A program made the translations under genes and the position numbers. Source: an uncultured Porphyromonadaceae bacterium (GTDB taxonomy: Bacteria; Bacteroidota; Bacteroidia; Bacteroidales; Muribaculaceae). Taken from it: a stretch of 64,000 bases of DNA. The notes below the pieces were generated by a model. That model was not told where the DNA came from and made no database searches. It saw only the letters and a program-made list of their open reading frames with translations. Numbering within the stretch: position 1 is the stretch's first letter; every line of letters begins with the position of its first letter. The stretch spans positions 28,122 to 92,121 of the forward strand of contig CAJKBH010000009.1 in assembly GCA_905198125.1 (NCBI GenBank), written 5' to 3'. Shown here piece after piece: positions 1 through 8,684 of the stretch.

Positions 1-1901
1 TATTGTTCGCCTACGATAATTTTCCGGTTCGGATACAGTTCGGGATGAGGATTGCCGTACGTATCGTCGTCGGCCGTGAATCTTGTGTCGGGTTCACATA
101 CCTGAAGCGCATCGACATACGGGTCGACGACAAAAGCCCAGTTAAGGTCGCCGGTCCTGTGGTTGATCAATGCCGCGAAGGCGGCCGCGGCGTCGAAAGT
201 CTCGCGCAGCCATCGTTCCTGACCTGTCAGCAGATAGGCATAGTATGTGGCATACGCCCTCCATGCGCTCCAGCCGTGGGGCGATGAAATCATGTTGGGC
301 AACATGAACACGTCGTACTGCGCCTCCCAGAACCGAAGCGTTCCTCCTCGACGTCGCCCGTCAGGCACGCGCAGCTGCGTGAGGCAGTCGTGGCCGTCAA
401 GTAGCCTGAGCATCGCCTCGGTATATCTGCGCCGGTCCTTGGCATTCCGGCTACGCAACGCAAGTTCGCCAAGCTGCAGGGCCGAACAGCTTATCATGCC
501 GTCTTCGTATGTGATCTGTCCCTCGGTCTCAAGGTCGCCGTCGGCGGCCGCCAGATGGTCGATGGCGCGCCGTGCTGACGCCTCGATACGTGCAGCCTGC
601 TTTTTCCTGCCTGCCACGCGCTCGGCGTCGGCAAATTCAAGCATGCTTTTGGCCGGATAAATCACGGACGTATAGTCGGTGTGGCCATTCATATAGGCCC
701 CGTCCTCCCGCTGGCAATCCATGACATACCGGGCCATCCGTTCACCTAAATCGAGGTCGGCGGGGTTGCCGAAGGCAAGATAACGGTCCGCCAGCATTCC
801 GATTGTCGACGACACGTTCTGTATGCGCCAGTGGTATTTATACGGAGTCCCTTTCTCGCGATCGAATATCTTGTCTATCACCATATCGAACCGGCGGTTG
901 ATCACGCTGTCTATGCCCGGTTCAGGCATAATGCGCGCGGCATCGAACGCCGTGTGGAATCCATACCAGCTTTCGACATGCGACGTAGGCTTCTGACTGT
1001 ACCGGACCACGGCTTCACGCGCAAGCCGCATCGTGGTGTTCCACGGATAACGCACGGCAACAGTACCATGTGCCTGACGGTCGCAGTCACATACGCTGAT
1101 GTACTTGACACCGGGTTCCGTGGCTCGGTATATTCCACGCCATAGAGAATCATCCACCTTTTGCAGATCCATAACATTCCCATCCACTGTCATCCGGGGT
1201 GCGGAGCCCCATACCTTGATCTCAATCGAATCGCCCGGCGAACATGACGTGCGTTCCATAGCCAGCACCGGTGCTCCCGTATTTCGATACACGACCTCCT
1301 CAAAGCTGTCCGGGGTGTAGAGATCTATTATCTTCACCGTCCACGAGCGTCGCTCGCCCGGTTCGAGTTTCCAGAGCAGCGGATTATGGTCGGGCAGCGG
1401 TCCACGGCACAGCATATCCAGGTTCAGGCATTCAATCCGATGGCCGTAGAACCACCGGTTTTCCTGTGTCCAGTCCGGGTATCCCATGTTGTAATCGAGG
1501 CTCCACGACGCAATCGGGTCTGCGGACACCACCGCCTTGACCTTTCCGCCCGGGGACTGCATGTAGCCGTAGAAATGATCGGGCTCGCAGACGGCAAGTG
1601 TCGGGAAAAACTTGCCGTACCATTCCGGATAGGAATCCATGTACGTGTCTATTCCCAGCTTCAGGCCGGCTTTCAGCGGCTGGTAGGGAGTATGGCGCGT
1701 GTTGTGCAGGTTCAGGGTTATGATTTCGGTATTCCCCGACCTCATCGTTTCGATGGTATATTCTATTCCCCGGGCCGTACTGTCGTTTCCCGGTTCGACG
1801 GAATAAAAGCGATGTGCCGGCTTGTTGCCGTTCCATGCGGAATATGCCGCGGACGATACCGCCAGCAATGTCAGAGATAATGTCAGGTTTCGTATCATCA
1901 T
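1..1901 (-). CDS. Secreted alpha-barrel glycoside hydrolase-like protein, cut by the window edge
   Basis: An open frame runs from ATG at 1901 to the left edge with no stop, about 633 codons. The first 22 residues form a signal peptide (MMIRNLTLSLTLLAVSSA), so the product is periplasmic or surface exposed. Residues from about 330 on are rich in helices with Trp, Tyr and Gly-bearing turns (for example SSPHGWSAWRAYATYYAYL), which resembles six-hairpin (alpha/alpha)6 glycosidases or lyases; I cannot assign a CAZy family. The start codon overlaps the stop of the GH3 gene as ATGA, so the two are translationally coupled and probably act on the same glycan. Function is inferred from context and fold impression only. 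Confidence 0.6.
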   Translation of the reverse strand, partial: MMIRNLTLSLTLLAVSSAAYSAWNGNKPAHRFYSVEPGNDSTARGIEYTIETMRSGNTEIITLNLHNTRHTPYQPLKAGLKLGIDTYMDSYPEWYGKFFPTLAVCEPDHFYGYMQSPGGKVKAVVSADPIASWSLDYNMGYPDWTQENRWFYGHRIECLNLDMLCRGPLPDHNPLLWKLEPGERRSWTVKIIDLYTPDSFEEVVYRNTGAPVLAMERTSCSPGDSIEIKVWGSAPRMTVDGNVMDLQKVDDSLWRGIYRATEPGVKYISVCDCDRQAHGTVAVRYPWNTTMRLAREAVVRYSQKPTSHVESWYGFHTAFDAARIMPEPGIDSVINRRFDMVIDKIFDREKGTPYKYHWRIQNVSSTIGMLADRYLAFGNPADLDLGERMARYVMDCQREDGAYMNGHTDYTSVIYPAKSMLEFADAERVAGRKKQAARIEASARRAIDHLAAADGDLETEGQITYEDGMISCSALQLGELALRSRNAKDRRRYTEAMLRLLDGHDCLTQLRVPDGRRRGGTLRFWEAQYDVFMLPNMISSPHGWSAWRAYATYYAYLLTGQERWLRETFDAAAAFAALINHRTGDLNWAFVVDPYVDALQVCEPDTRFTADDDTYGNPHPELYPNRKIIVGEQ

Positions 1902-4174
1902 ATTCCCTTTATTCGTTTTACGTTCAGATGTCCGGAATCAGGCCCGACCATAATCTCGAAATCTCCCGGCTCATACACCTGCTTCAGGTCGGCATTATAG
2001 AATTTCAGGTCCTCCACAGTCAGAGTGAATTCCACTTTCTTTGTTTCTCCGGGCTGCAACGTGACACGCTGATAATTCTTCAGTTCCTTCACCGGCCGGG
2101 CCAGCGACGCGAGACAGTCGTGTATATACAGCTGTACCGTCTCCACGCCCTCCCGTTTGCCCGTGTTGGTCACGGTAACCGAAATCCTTACAGGCTTGCT
2201 TTCGGAAATGATGTCGGACGACAGCACCGGCTCGCCGTATTCAAAAGTGGTGTAGCTCAATCCGAACCCGAACGGGTATAGGGGAGTATTGGGCACATCT
2301 ATATAGCTACTGCTATATGCCGCGAAATGCTCGTCGGTCCACGGCGGCCGGCTGCATTGCAGGTAATTGTAATACAATGGCTCCTGACCTACTGTCCGAG
2401 GGAATGTCGTGGTGAGTCTGCCGCACGGATTCGTCTTGCCGAACACAGCGTCGGAAACGGCATGGCCCGCTTCGCTGCCGGCATACCATACATTCAGGAT
2501 GGCCGGAACGTTCTCGCTTTCCCAGTCGAGTGCCAGCGGACGCCCGGTAAACAGCAGGAGCACCACCGGCTTGCCTGTGGCGACAAGTTTTTTCAGCAGG
2601 TCACGCTGTGCATCGGGAATAGTGATGTCGGAGCGTGACGCGGATTCACCCGACATCTCGCTACTCTCGCCCAAGGCCGCTACGATTACGTCGGCCTTTG
2701 CCGCCGCATCGAGGGCCTCCCGGAGCAACTCTCCGTCATCGCCTCGCGGAATAGCCCGACGCCCGGTGGCGTACTGCTGGGTCTTTTCGCTGTAATATAC
2801 GTTGCTTCCCTGAGCATAGATCAGTTCCGCTTCTTTGCCCAGTTCTTCCCAGAAGGCCTGCAGCAGGGATATATGGCGCGAATCGACACACAGCTGGCTC
2901 CACATACCGCACATATTGTTGCCGGCATCGGCAAGCGGCCCGATCAGGGCTATTTTCCCTTTCTTCCGAAGCGGCAGCAGACCGTTGTCATTCTTGAGAA
3001 GAACAAATGTCTCGGCAGCTATCTCACGCGCGGCCTTCAGATGCGCCTCGGTGTATAATTCTGTTTTCGCACGCCGGGGCTTGCAATATTTATACGGATC
3101 GGAAAAGAGTCCGAGCTTATATTTCGCCTCAAGCACGCGACGGCAGGCGTTGTCAATCTCGGTCATCGTGACAAGCCCTTTTTTATACGACTCGGCAAGC
3201 GTGCCGAGATATGCGTTCGACACCATGTCCATGTCTGTGCCGGCCTTAAGGCTCATCGCGGCGGCCTCGGCCTTTTCGGCCAGACCGAGAGTAGCCATAT
3301 CGCTGATGGAATTGTAATCGGTCACCACCATTCCGTTGAAACCCCACCGGGTACGCAGGATGTCGTCAAGCAGCCGGCGGCTCGCAGTGGGATGCTCGCC
3401 GTTCAGGAGATTGAACGATGTCATCACGCTTCCGACACCGGCTTCCACGGCCGCCTTATAGGGCGGCAGATAGTAGTTGAACAGCTTTTGCGCGCTCATG
3501 TCGACCGAAGTATAATCGCGGCCGGCCTCGGGCGCCCCATAAGCGGCGAAATGCTTTACGCAGGCCATGATCTCATTGTCGCGGTTCATGCCGGCACCCT
3601 GGTAGCCCCGCACATAGGCCGCTGCCATTATCGAGCCGAGCCACGGGTCCTCACCCGATCCTTCGGCGATGCGTCCCCACCGGGCGTCGCGGCAGATGTC
3701 CACCATCGGGCTGAATGTCCAGTTGACGCCGTCGGCACTCGCCTCGATGGCCGAAATGCGCGCCATGCGCTCTATGGCCTCGGGATTCCATGAACACGAA
3801 AGGGCTATCGGTATGGGAAACATGGTTTCATAACCGTGTATGACATCGGCACCGATCAGGAGCGGGATTCCGAGCCGCGATTTCTCGACCGCCAGCCGCT
3901 GGAACTCCGTAATCCTGTCCACGCCCTTGACGTTGAAGAAGCCGCCGGCCCGCCCTGTCGAGACAAGGCCGGCCAGGTCGGTATCGAAAACCTGACCCGA
4001 CACCACGTCGCCTCCCGCCGGCAGATTCAGCTGCCCGATTTTCTCTTCCAGCGTCATTCTTCCCATAAGGTCGTCGACAAAGGCGTTCATTCCGGCATCT
4101 GTCGCTCCCCGGCAGATACCGCTACATACCATTACAGCCACACATGCCGGCATCAATCCCAATCTGTTATTCAT
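1898..4174 (-). CDS. bglX: Periplasmic glycoside hydrolase family 3 (beta-glucosidase type)
   Basis: 758 residues, close to E. coli BglX (about 765). A signal peptide (residues 1-23) is followed by the GH3 TIM barrel with the KHFAAYG motif at 207-213 and the catalytic nucleophile expected at D286 in VVTDYNSI. Next come the alpha/beta sandwich domain and a C-terminal fibronectin-III-like domain (about 650-750). The family removes non-reducing beta-linked glucose, xylose or related sugars; substrate cannot be read from sequence. It lies after a strong terminator, so it is probably transcribed separately from the susCD operon, and it overlaps the downstream glycosidase-like gene by four bases. 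The gene symbol is by family resemblance. Confidence 0.88.
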   Translation of the reverse strand: MNNRLGLMPACVAVMVCSGICRGATDAGMNAFVDDLMGRMTLEEKIGQLNLPAGGDVVSGQVFDTDLAGLVSTGRAGGFFNVKGVDRITEFQRLAVEKSRLGIPLLIGADVIHGYETMFPIPIALSCSWNPEAIERMARISAIEASADGVNWTFSPMVDICRDARWGRIAEGSGEDPWLGSIMAAAYVRGYQGAGMNRDNEIMACVKHFAAYGAPEAGRDYTSVDMSAQKLFNYYLPPYKAAVEAGVGSVMTSFNLLNGEHPTASRRLLDDILRTRWGFNGMVVTDYNSISDMATLGLAEKAEAAAMSLKAGTDMDMVSNAYLGTLAESYKKGLVTMTEIDNACRRVLEAKYKLGLFSDPYKYCKPRRAKTELYTEAHLKAAREIAAETFVLLKNDNGLLPLRKKGKIALIGPLADAGNNMCGMWSQLCVDSRHISLLQAFWEELGKEAELIYAQGSNVYYSEKTQQYATGRRAIPRGDDGELLREALDAAAKADVIVAALGESSEMSGESASRSDITIPDAQRDLLKKLVATGKPVVLLLFTGRPLALDWESENVPAILNVWYAGSEAGHAVSDAVFGKTNPCGRLTTTFPRTVGQEPLYYNYLQCSRPPWTDEHFAAYSSSYIDVPNTPLYPFGFGLSYTTFEYGEPVLSSDIISESKPVRISVTVTNTGKREGVETVQLYIHDCLASLARPVKELKNYQRVTLQPGETKKVEFTLTVEDLKFYNADLKQVYEPGDFEIMVGPDSGHLNVKRIKGI

Positions 4175-4237
4175 ATACCCTATATTGCTATATATTGCTA
4201 TCGTTGTTTAACCTAAATCCAGCATCGTTCCTGATAC

Positions 4238-4287
4238 AAAAAAAGGAGGGAATAGACTTCCGGAAGTCTGTCTATTCCCTCCTCCTG
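4238..4287 (-). terminator. Rho-independent terminator ending the susCD operon
   Basis: A long inverted repeat at 4245-4284 pairs GGAGGGAATAGAC with GTCTATTCCCTCC around a partly self-complementary loop. On the minus strand it is followed by a run of seven T (plus-strand A run 4238-4244). It sits 15 bases past the stop of the second SusE-like gene and separates that operon from the GH3 gene. Confidence 0.85.
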
Positions 4288-4298
4288 AAATTCAGGAA

Positions 4299-5588
4299 TC
4301 AATTGATTATTACTTTCGAGACTTTCGAACCTTGTTTTACGATATAAATACCCTTGGACGGCTTCTGAACCCTTACGCCATTCAGGTTGTAATACTCGCA
4401 CGGCACATTATCCATATTGCTAATGACAAACTGAGCCGACGAAGACACATCCAGACGTTCCGTATTGATAGTCCAGTTATCGAGATTGAATGTAAGACGG
4501 TAGTTTCCGGCTTCCTTTACATCCCAATTGAAGTCAGGCTCATCCACGTAGGTGAAATCGCCGGCATAGGCTTCCGATCCGATCGGGCAGTTATTGACTT
4601 TCGGACGGATATGCGTTCCCCAGGCCTTTGTAGTGGTGGCGCGGAACGTACCTTCCGGCAGCTGGCCCTCGTAGACAAACACATTGCCTTCCGCAGCCTT
4701 TGTACATGCCGGGGCGTTGTCTGGGTTCCAGCCGCATACGACGCCGATAAGGTAAAGGGTCTCTGTCTCGATCGGAGTCACCGCAGGCCACTCGTATTCC
4801 GTTTCTTTGATAAATTCGGAACTCATGGTGCAATCCTCGCAATTGAATGTCAGCCTGTATGTGCCGGCCACGGTGACATTCCACTTGTTGTCGTCGCCGC
4901 CTTTATAGCATGCGAAGGGAGCATTGTCGATTTTATCCTTGCCTATCGGCGTGTTAGCCGCCAACGGATGAAGGGTAAGGCCGTCATAGCCGTCCGCAAG
5001 ATCGGTAAGGATCTTGAATTCCCCGACTTTAAGATCGCCCTCCCAGGTATAGATCTTATTGTTGTCCGCATCAGGTGTCATTGGCGTCGCGTCTGCGACT
5101 TCCCAGTTTCCGGGCGTAGCAGCTCCTATCAGGTACAGTCCCTGCACATTGATCTGGGAATATGTAGCCTTGAGCGTGCAATTGTTGAAGTCAAACACGA
5201 GTGCGTAGTTACCGCCGGCGGCTGCGTGCCAGTTCATGTCACCGTCAGTAGTCGGGGCGTCGGAGAGCGGAGTTTCCGTTACCGGGGTCTCTCCTACCTT
5301 GACGCCGTCGGTCAGCGGATGAACGGGTCTGGACCAGTCGCTGCCTATCTGCGCGCGGAAACGGCCTGTATCTCCCTCGGTGTGTTTGGGGATGAACCCT
5401 TCCCAGGTATATACACCTTTCTCGGAACTGTTCATTGCCTTTAGTCCGGGCACCCAGCTGATGCCGTCGCCGACGATATACACGTTCTCGCCGTCAGGCA
5501 CTACGATAGGGGTGGTTTCGGCATTTACCATTACCGGAAGCGACATCGAAACCACTGCCGCCGATACTATTGTCTTTAAATGGTTCAT
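4299..5588 (-). CDS. SusE/SusF-like glycan-binding protein with C-terminal sorting-type tail
   Basis: The ATG at 5588 (MNHLKTIVS) is preferred over an upstream in-frame ATG at 5642 because it directly precedes a signal peptide ending near VNAE. The mature protein has three tandem modules, each opening with a (L/V)Y(L/I)(I/V)G strand and a Trp-rich segment (ENVYIVGDG, QGLYLIGAA, ETLYLIGVV), as in SusE/SusF starch-binding proteins. The third carries AWGTHIRPKV, also seen in the neighbouring lipoprotein. The last about 35 residues (YYNLNGVRVQKPSKGIYIVK) look like a type IX secretion type A sorting tail rather than a SusE end. There is no lipobox, so export by type IX secretion is a reasonable inference. 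Role: binds the glycan at the cell surface. Confidence 0.72.
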   Translation of the reverse strand: MNHLKTIVSAAVVSMSLPVMVNAETTPIVVPDGENVYIVGDGISWVPGLKAMNSSEKGVYTWEGFIPKHTEGDTGRFRAQIGSDWSRPVHPLTDGVKVGETPVTETPLSDAPTTDGDMNWHAAAGGNYALVFDFNNCTLKATYSQINVQGLYLIGAATPGNWEVADATPMTPDADNNKIYTWEGDLKVGEFKILTDLADGYDGLTLHPLAANTPIGKDKIDNAPFACYKGGDDNKWNVTVAGTYRLTFNCEDCTMSSEFIKETEYEWPAVTPIETETLYLIGVVCGWNPDNAPACTKAAEGNVFVYEGQLPEGTFRATTTKAWGTHIRPKVNNCPIGSEAYAGDFTYVDEPDFNWDVKEAGNYRLTFNLDNWTINTERLDVSSSAQFVISNMDNVPCEYYNLNGVRVQKPSKGIYIVKQGSKVSKVIIN

Positions 5589-5638
5589 AGAAATTATTTG
5601 ATTAAAGGTTATCTGATTGCAGTATTGAAATTGCTGCG

Positions 5639-7069
5639 TCATTTACTGAGCCGCATTATCTTGCATCCATGAGGTGCAATGGTGGCCTCCAGCTTTGACG
5701 TGCGTCCTTCGTCGGCATGGCGCCACAGGTCACGCACTGCCATCTGCTGCGTGATGCCAATATCGGCAAGATTCAAAGAGAATGACTTCTCCTCCTCGCC
5801 GCGATTGAAGAATCCCACCACATAATCGCCGTTGCTCATCTGACCGTACCAGATGTTGCTGCCTGGCGACATCAGCTCGTCGTCCATGGGATGTCCCACG
5901 AAACGGTCCTTGTTCAGTGCAAGCATTTCCTCGTTGGTATAATACGCCACGTCGCCCTCGCCTATGGTGCAGTATTGGTCGGTCACGGCAATCGGACCGC
6001 CGGCCATCAGCTGGATGGATATGGCGAATTCCTTTTCGGCGGGAGTGGCATAGCTGTGCATGATGGTGAAGTCACCGTCGAGAATCACCTTGTCGCGCCC
6101 GGCGATGCGCCGGCTCCAGTAGGTGAATCCGTCGAACTGATTCTGGCTCGTGGGCCAGGACAGCCAGGCCTTGCCCGGTTCCTTGCCCGACGTAAATCCC
6201 CAGCCGCCGTTGAAGGTGTCGTTCACGATACGCACCATGTTGCCGTAACGGCTTTCCACCTCCGCATCGTTATACAGATGGGGCATCACCAGCGACAGGA
6301 ACATCCCGTATTTCTGCGCCGTCTTGCAGATGTAGGCGAGCGCGTCGGCATACGTCTGACGTCCGTAGCCCTTGCCTACAAAGCCCTCGGACAGACGGAA
6401 GTATCCGTCTTCGAACCATGACAGGAAGTCTATACGGATCATCTCCACACCCAGTTCGCTGTAATGCTTGAAGAATCCGTCGATATACTCTTTGGCTCCC
6501 GGATGCGAGAACACGATGTAGGTGTGCCATTTATCCTTGACCTTGGGGTGAAGCACCTGGTCGATCTCCTTGTTGTACAGCAGCGACCCTACCGTATATT
6601 CCGTGCCCGGAATCAGGTTGTCGAGATCGCCCCATACCTCCAGCGGGCTGTCATAGATACCCACGCGCAGTCCGCGCTTCTTCGCCGCTGCGATAAGGTC
6701 CTTGATCGGCACCTGTCCGAGTCGCGTCATGTACGGCTGGCCACCTTCGCAGTTCATCGGCAGGAAGCCGTCGGTGCATATCATGTCATAGCCGTAAGGC
6801 TTCAGCTCCTTGGCGACCCAGTCGAAATTGGACTCCCATTCCGACAGAGGGATGTTGCGGTCCTCCCACACCTGGCCGTCGAGCGCGTATGCACGCTCGT
6901 AAACGCTCCAGTACAGAGGAGCCTTGAATTTGTGTATGTTGCCGACATCCTCCATCTTCGGATGCTCGTGCTGGTTGGGAAGCTTCATGTCCGAGTAGTC
7001 TTCCCGGCAGGCGCACATTCCGAGGAATGTGCAGCCTATTATGCCTGATATTATGAGATTCTTTATCAT
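5639..7069 (-). CDS. Clan GH-D (GH27-like) glycoside hydrolase lipoprotein
   Basis: 476 residues beginning with a lipoprotein signal (CTFLGMCACRED; lipidation at C19 or C21). The TIM barrel shows the clan D nucleophile motif MIRIDF with D214 and a probable acid/base D284 in VRIVNDT; the C-terminal beta domain ends in APHGCKIMRL, as in GH27 alpha-galactosidases. GH27 members cleave alpha-galactose, alpha-GalNAc, beta-L-arabinopyranose or isomaltose units; which one applies is unknown. It is embedded between two SusE-like genes, 13 bases after one and 50 before the other, so it is part of the same operon and probably acts at the cell surface on the transported glycan. Confidence 0.75.
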   Translation of the reverse strand: MIKNLIISGIIGCTFLGMCACREDYSDMKLPNQHEHPKMEDVGNIHKFKAPLYWSVYERAYALDGQVWEDRNIPLSEWESNFDWVAKELKPYGYDMICTDGFLPMNCEGGQPYMTRLGQVPIKDLIAAAKKRGLRVGIYDSPLEVWGDLDNLIPGTEYTVGSLLYNKEIDQVLHPKVKDKWHTYIVFSHPGAKEYIDGFFKHYSELGVEMIRIDFLSWFEDGYFRLSEGFVGKGYGRQTYADALAYICKTAQKYGMFLSLVMPHLYNDAEVESRYGNMVRIVNDTFNGGWGFTSGKEPGKAWLSWPTSQNQFDGFTYWSRRIAGRDKVILDGDFTIMHSYATPAEKEFAISIQLMAGGPIAVTDQYCTIGEGDVAYYTNEEMLALNKDRFVGHPMDDELMSPGSNIWYGQMSNGDYVVGFFNRGEEEKSFSLNLADIGITQQMAVRDLWRHADEGRTSKLEATIAPHGCKIMRLSK

Positions 7070-7082
7070 CTTGATTTAGTTA

Positions 7083-8639
7083 TTAGTTGCCCAGATATTC
7101 GAATTTCACCGTCCACTTCTCAAGGTCGAACGTGATGCGGTATGTGCCGGCGTCAACTATTTTCCAGTTGAAATCGGGAGTTGACACATTGACGAATTCA
7201 TTATTCTTGCATCCGTACTTGCCGACTTCGAGATTTTCAATCTTCGGGCGTATGTGCGCACCCCAGTCAGCGATTGCGGAGGCCCGCATACTTCCGGTAT
7301 TGAGCTTGCCTTCGTAAACGAAGATGTACTCACTCTCCTTGGTGCAGCGGCAGTTGTCACTGAAGCCCCAGCCGGCCGTGCTTGCATCTCCGAGAATATA
7401 CACATTGTCAGTGGCAATCGGTGTGACAGGCGGCCATTCGTATTCGGGTTCACCAAGATAGGTAGAACTCATCCTGTGTGTGCGGAGGTTGAATACCAGG
7501 CGGTATTTGCCGGCCTTCACGTTCCACTTGTTATCGGGAGCGACAGCGTATGCAAACGGAGCATCCACGATATTGTCCTTACCGATTTCCGCACCCGGCA
7601 TCGCGGGACGGATTGCGGGCTGACTTTCGTAGTCGCCTGTCCGGGTGTAGAGTTTCAGCTCGCCGTCCGACAATGTTCCCTCGTAAGAGAACACATAAGG
7701 ATCGGACGGATCCTGCATCAGGGGAGTCATGGCATTGCCGTCCCAGCCACCCTTGGTGCTGGTGCCCAGCATATACAGTGTGTTGGTCTCGATCGGGTCT
7801 ACGACGGGGTCGGGGTCCTCACCGCCCACACCGTACTTGACAGAAATCTTCCAGTGCTCCAGGTCGAATGTGATGCGATACTTGCCGGCCTTAGTCACAC
7901 GCCAGTTGGTATCCGGGGTGCCGACATATATGAAGTCGGGATCTTCCACTCCGTTTTCGTTAATTTCCATGTTGTTGGTCACCGGACGGATGTGTGTGCC
8001 CCACGAACGCTCGGTGCAGGCTCTGAACTCACCCTCACCCAGAGTGCCTTCAAACGTGAAGATGTATTGACTCTCCTTCTTCGTCTCGATGGCTTCATCG
8101 ATATTCCATCCGGCCGCCGTGGACCAGCCTATCACGTACACGGCGTCTGCCTCGATTGGCACGACATCCGGACGTTTCGGCCCATTCAGATATTCGGTGC
8201 TGAAAGTCCAGTTCCTCAGGTTAAAGGTCAGCCTGTATTCGCCCGGCTCCACCACGTTCCACTTGTCGTCGGGATCGATGGCCATGGTGAAGGGCTCGTC
8301 GGTATAATTCTCCTTGCCTATATTCTGGCCGGCCTCTACCGGACGTATGAACGGGATGTTCCAGTCTTCCGAAGGGTTGAGGCAGAGCTTGATCTCCCCT
8401 ATTCCGAGAGAGCCTTCGTAGGTGAACACCAGCGGATCGTCGTCAGACGGCGTGAACGGAGTCGGATTCGACAGCGTCCAGCCGCAGGGTGCGGCGCTGC
8501 CCACCATGTAGAGCGTTTCCGACATTATCGGGAGGTCCTGGTCAATTATTATAAGGTCCTTTTCACTGTCGCATGCGGAGAACATGGCTGTCAGGGCCAG
8601 GGCAGCGCATGACGACAGAATATGTCTGAATTTAGTCAT
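7083..8639 (-). CDS. SusE/SusF-like surface glycan-binding lipoprotein with four tandem modules
   Basis: 518 residues with a lipoprotein signal (LALTAMFSACDS). Four repeats of about 115-120 residues begin ETLYMVGSA, DAVYVIGWS, NTLYMLGTS and DNVYILGDA. Modules 2 and 4 carry WGTHIRP or WGAHIRP, while 1 and 3 carry an IRP near GQNIGKEN or GAEIGKDN, so two module types alternate, suggesting duplication of a two-module unit. The position directly after susD is the usual place of SusE/F-like surface glycan-binding proteins. It binds polysaccharide outside the cell to feed SusCD. Confidence 0.82.
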   Translation of the reverse strand: MTKFRHILSSCAALALTAMFSACDSEKDLIIIDQDLPIMSETLYMVGSAAPCGWTLSNPTPFTPSDDDPLVFTYEGSLGIGEIKLCLNPSEDWNIPFIRPVEAGQNIGKENYTDEPFTMAIDPDDKWNVVEPGEYRLTFNLRNWTFSTEYLNGPKRPDVVPIEADAVYVIGWSTAAGWNIDEAIETKKESQYIFTFEGTLGEGEFRACTERSWGTHIRPVTNNMEINENGVEDPDFIYVGTPDTNWRVTKAGKYRITFDLEHWKISVKYGVGGEDPDPVVDPIETNTLYMLGTSTKGGWDGNAMTPLMQDPSDPYVFSYEGTLSDGELKLYTRTGDYESQPAIRPAMPGAEIGKDNIVDAPFAYAVAPDNKWNVKAGKYRLVFNLRTHRMSSTYLGEPEYEWPPVTPIATDNVYILGDASTAGWGFSDNCRCTKESEYIFVYEGKLNTGSMRASAIADWGAHIRPKIENLEVGKYGCKNNEFVNVSTPDFNWKIVDAGTYRITFDLEKWTVKFEYLGN

Positions 8640-8684
8640 TTTTGCTTCTTTTTAGCGATTGATTATCGACTTAGGCATCGTTGC

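Noticed and set aside
3..660. Plus-strand open frames near the left edge
   Set aside because: They lie antisense to one long minus-strand frame that has a signal peptide and an ATGA overlap with the GH3 gene. The plus frames have no recognisable protein features.
4332..5444. 370-codon plus-strand open frame
   Set aside because: It is antisense to the second SusE-like gene, without domains; a by-product of GC-biased codons. The same applies to long plus frames opposite gpmI, the nucleotidase and the first SusE-like gene.
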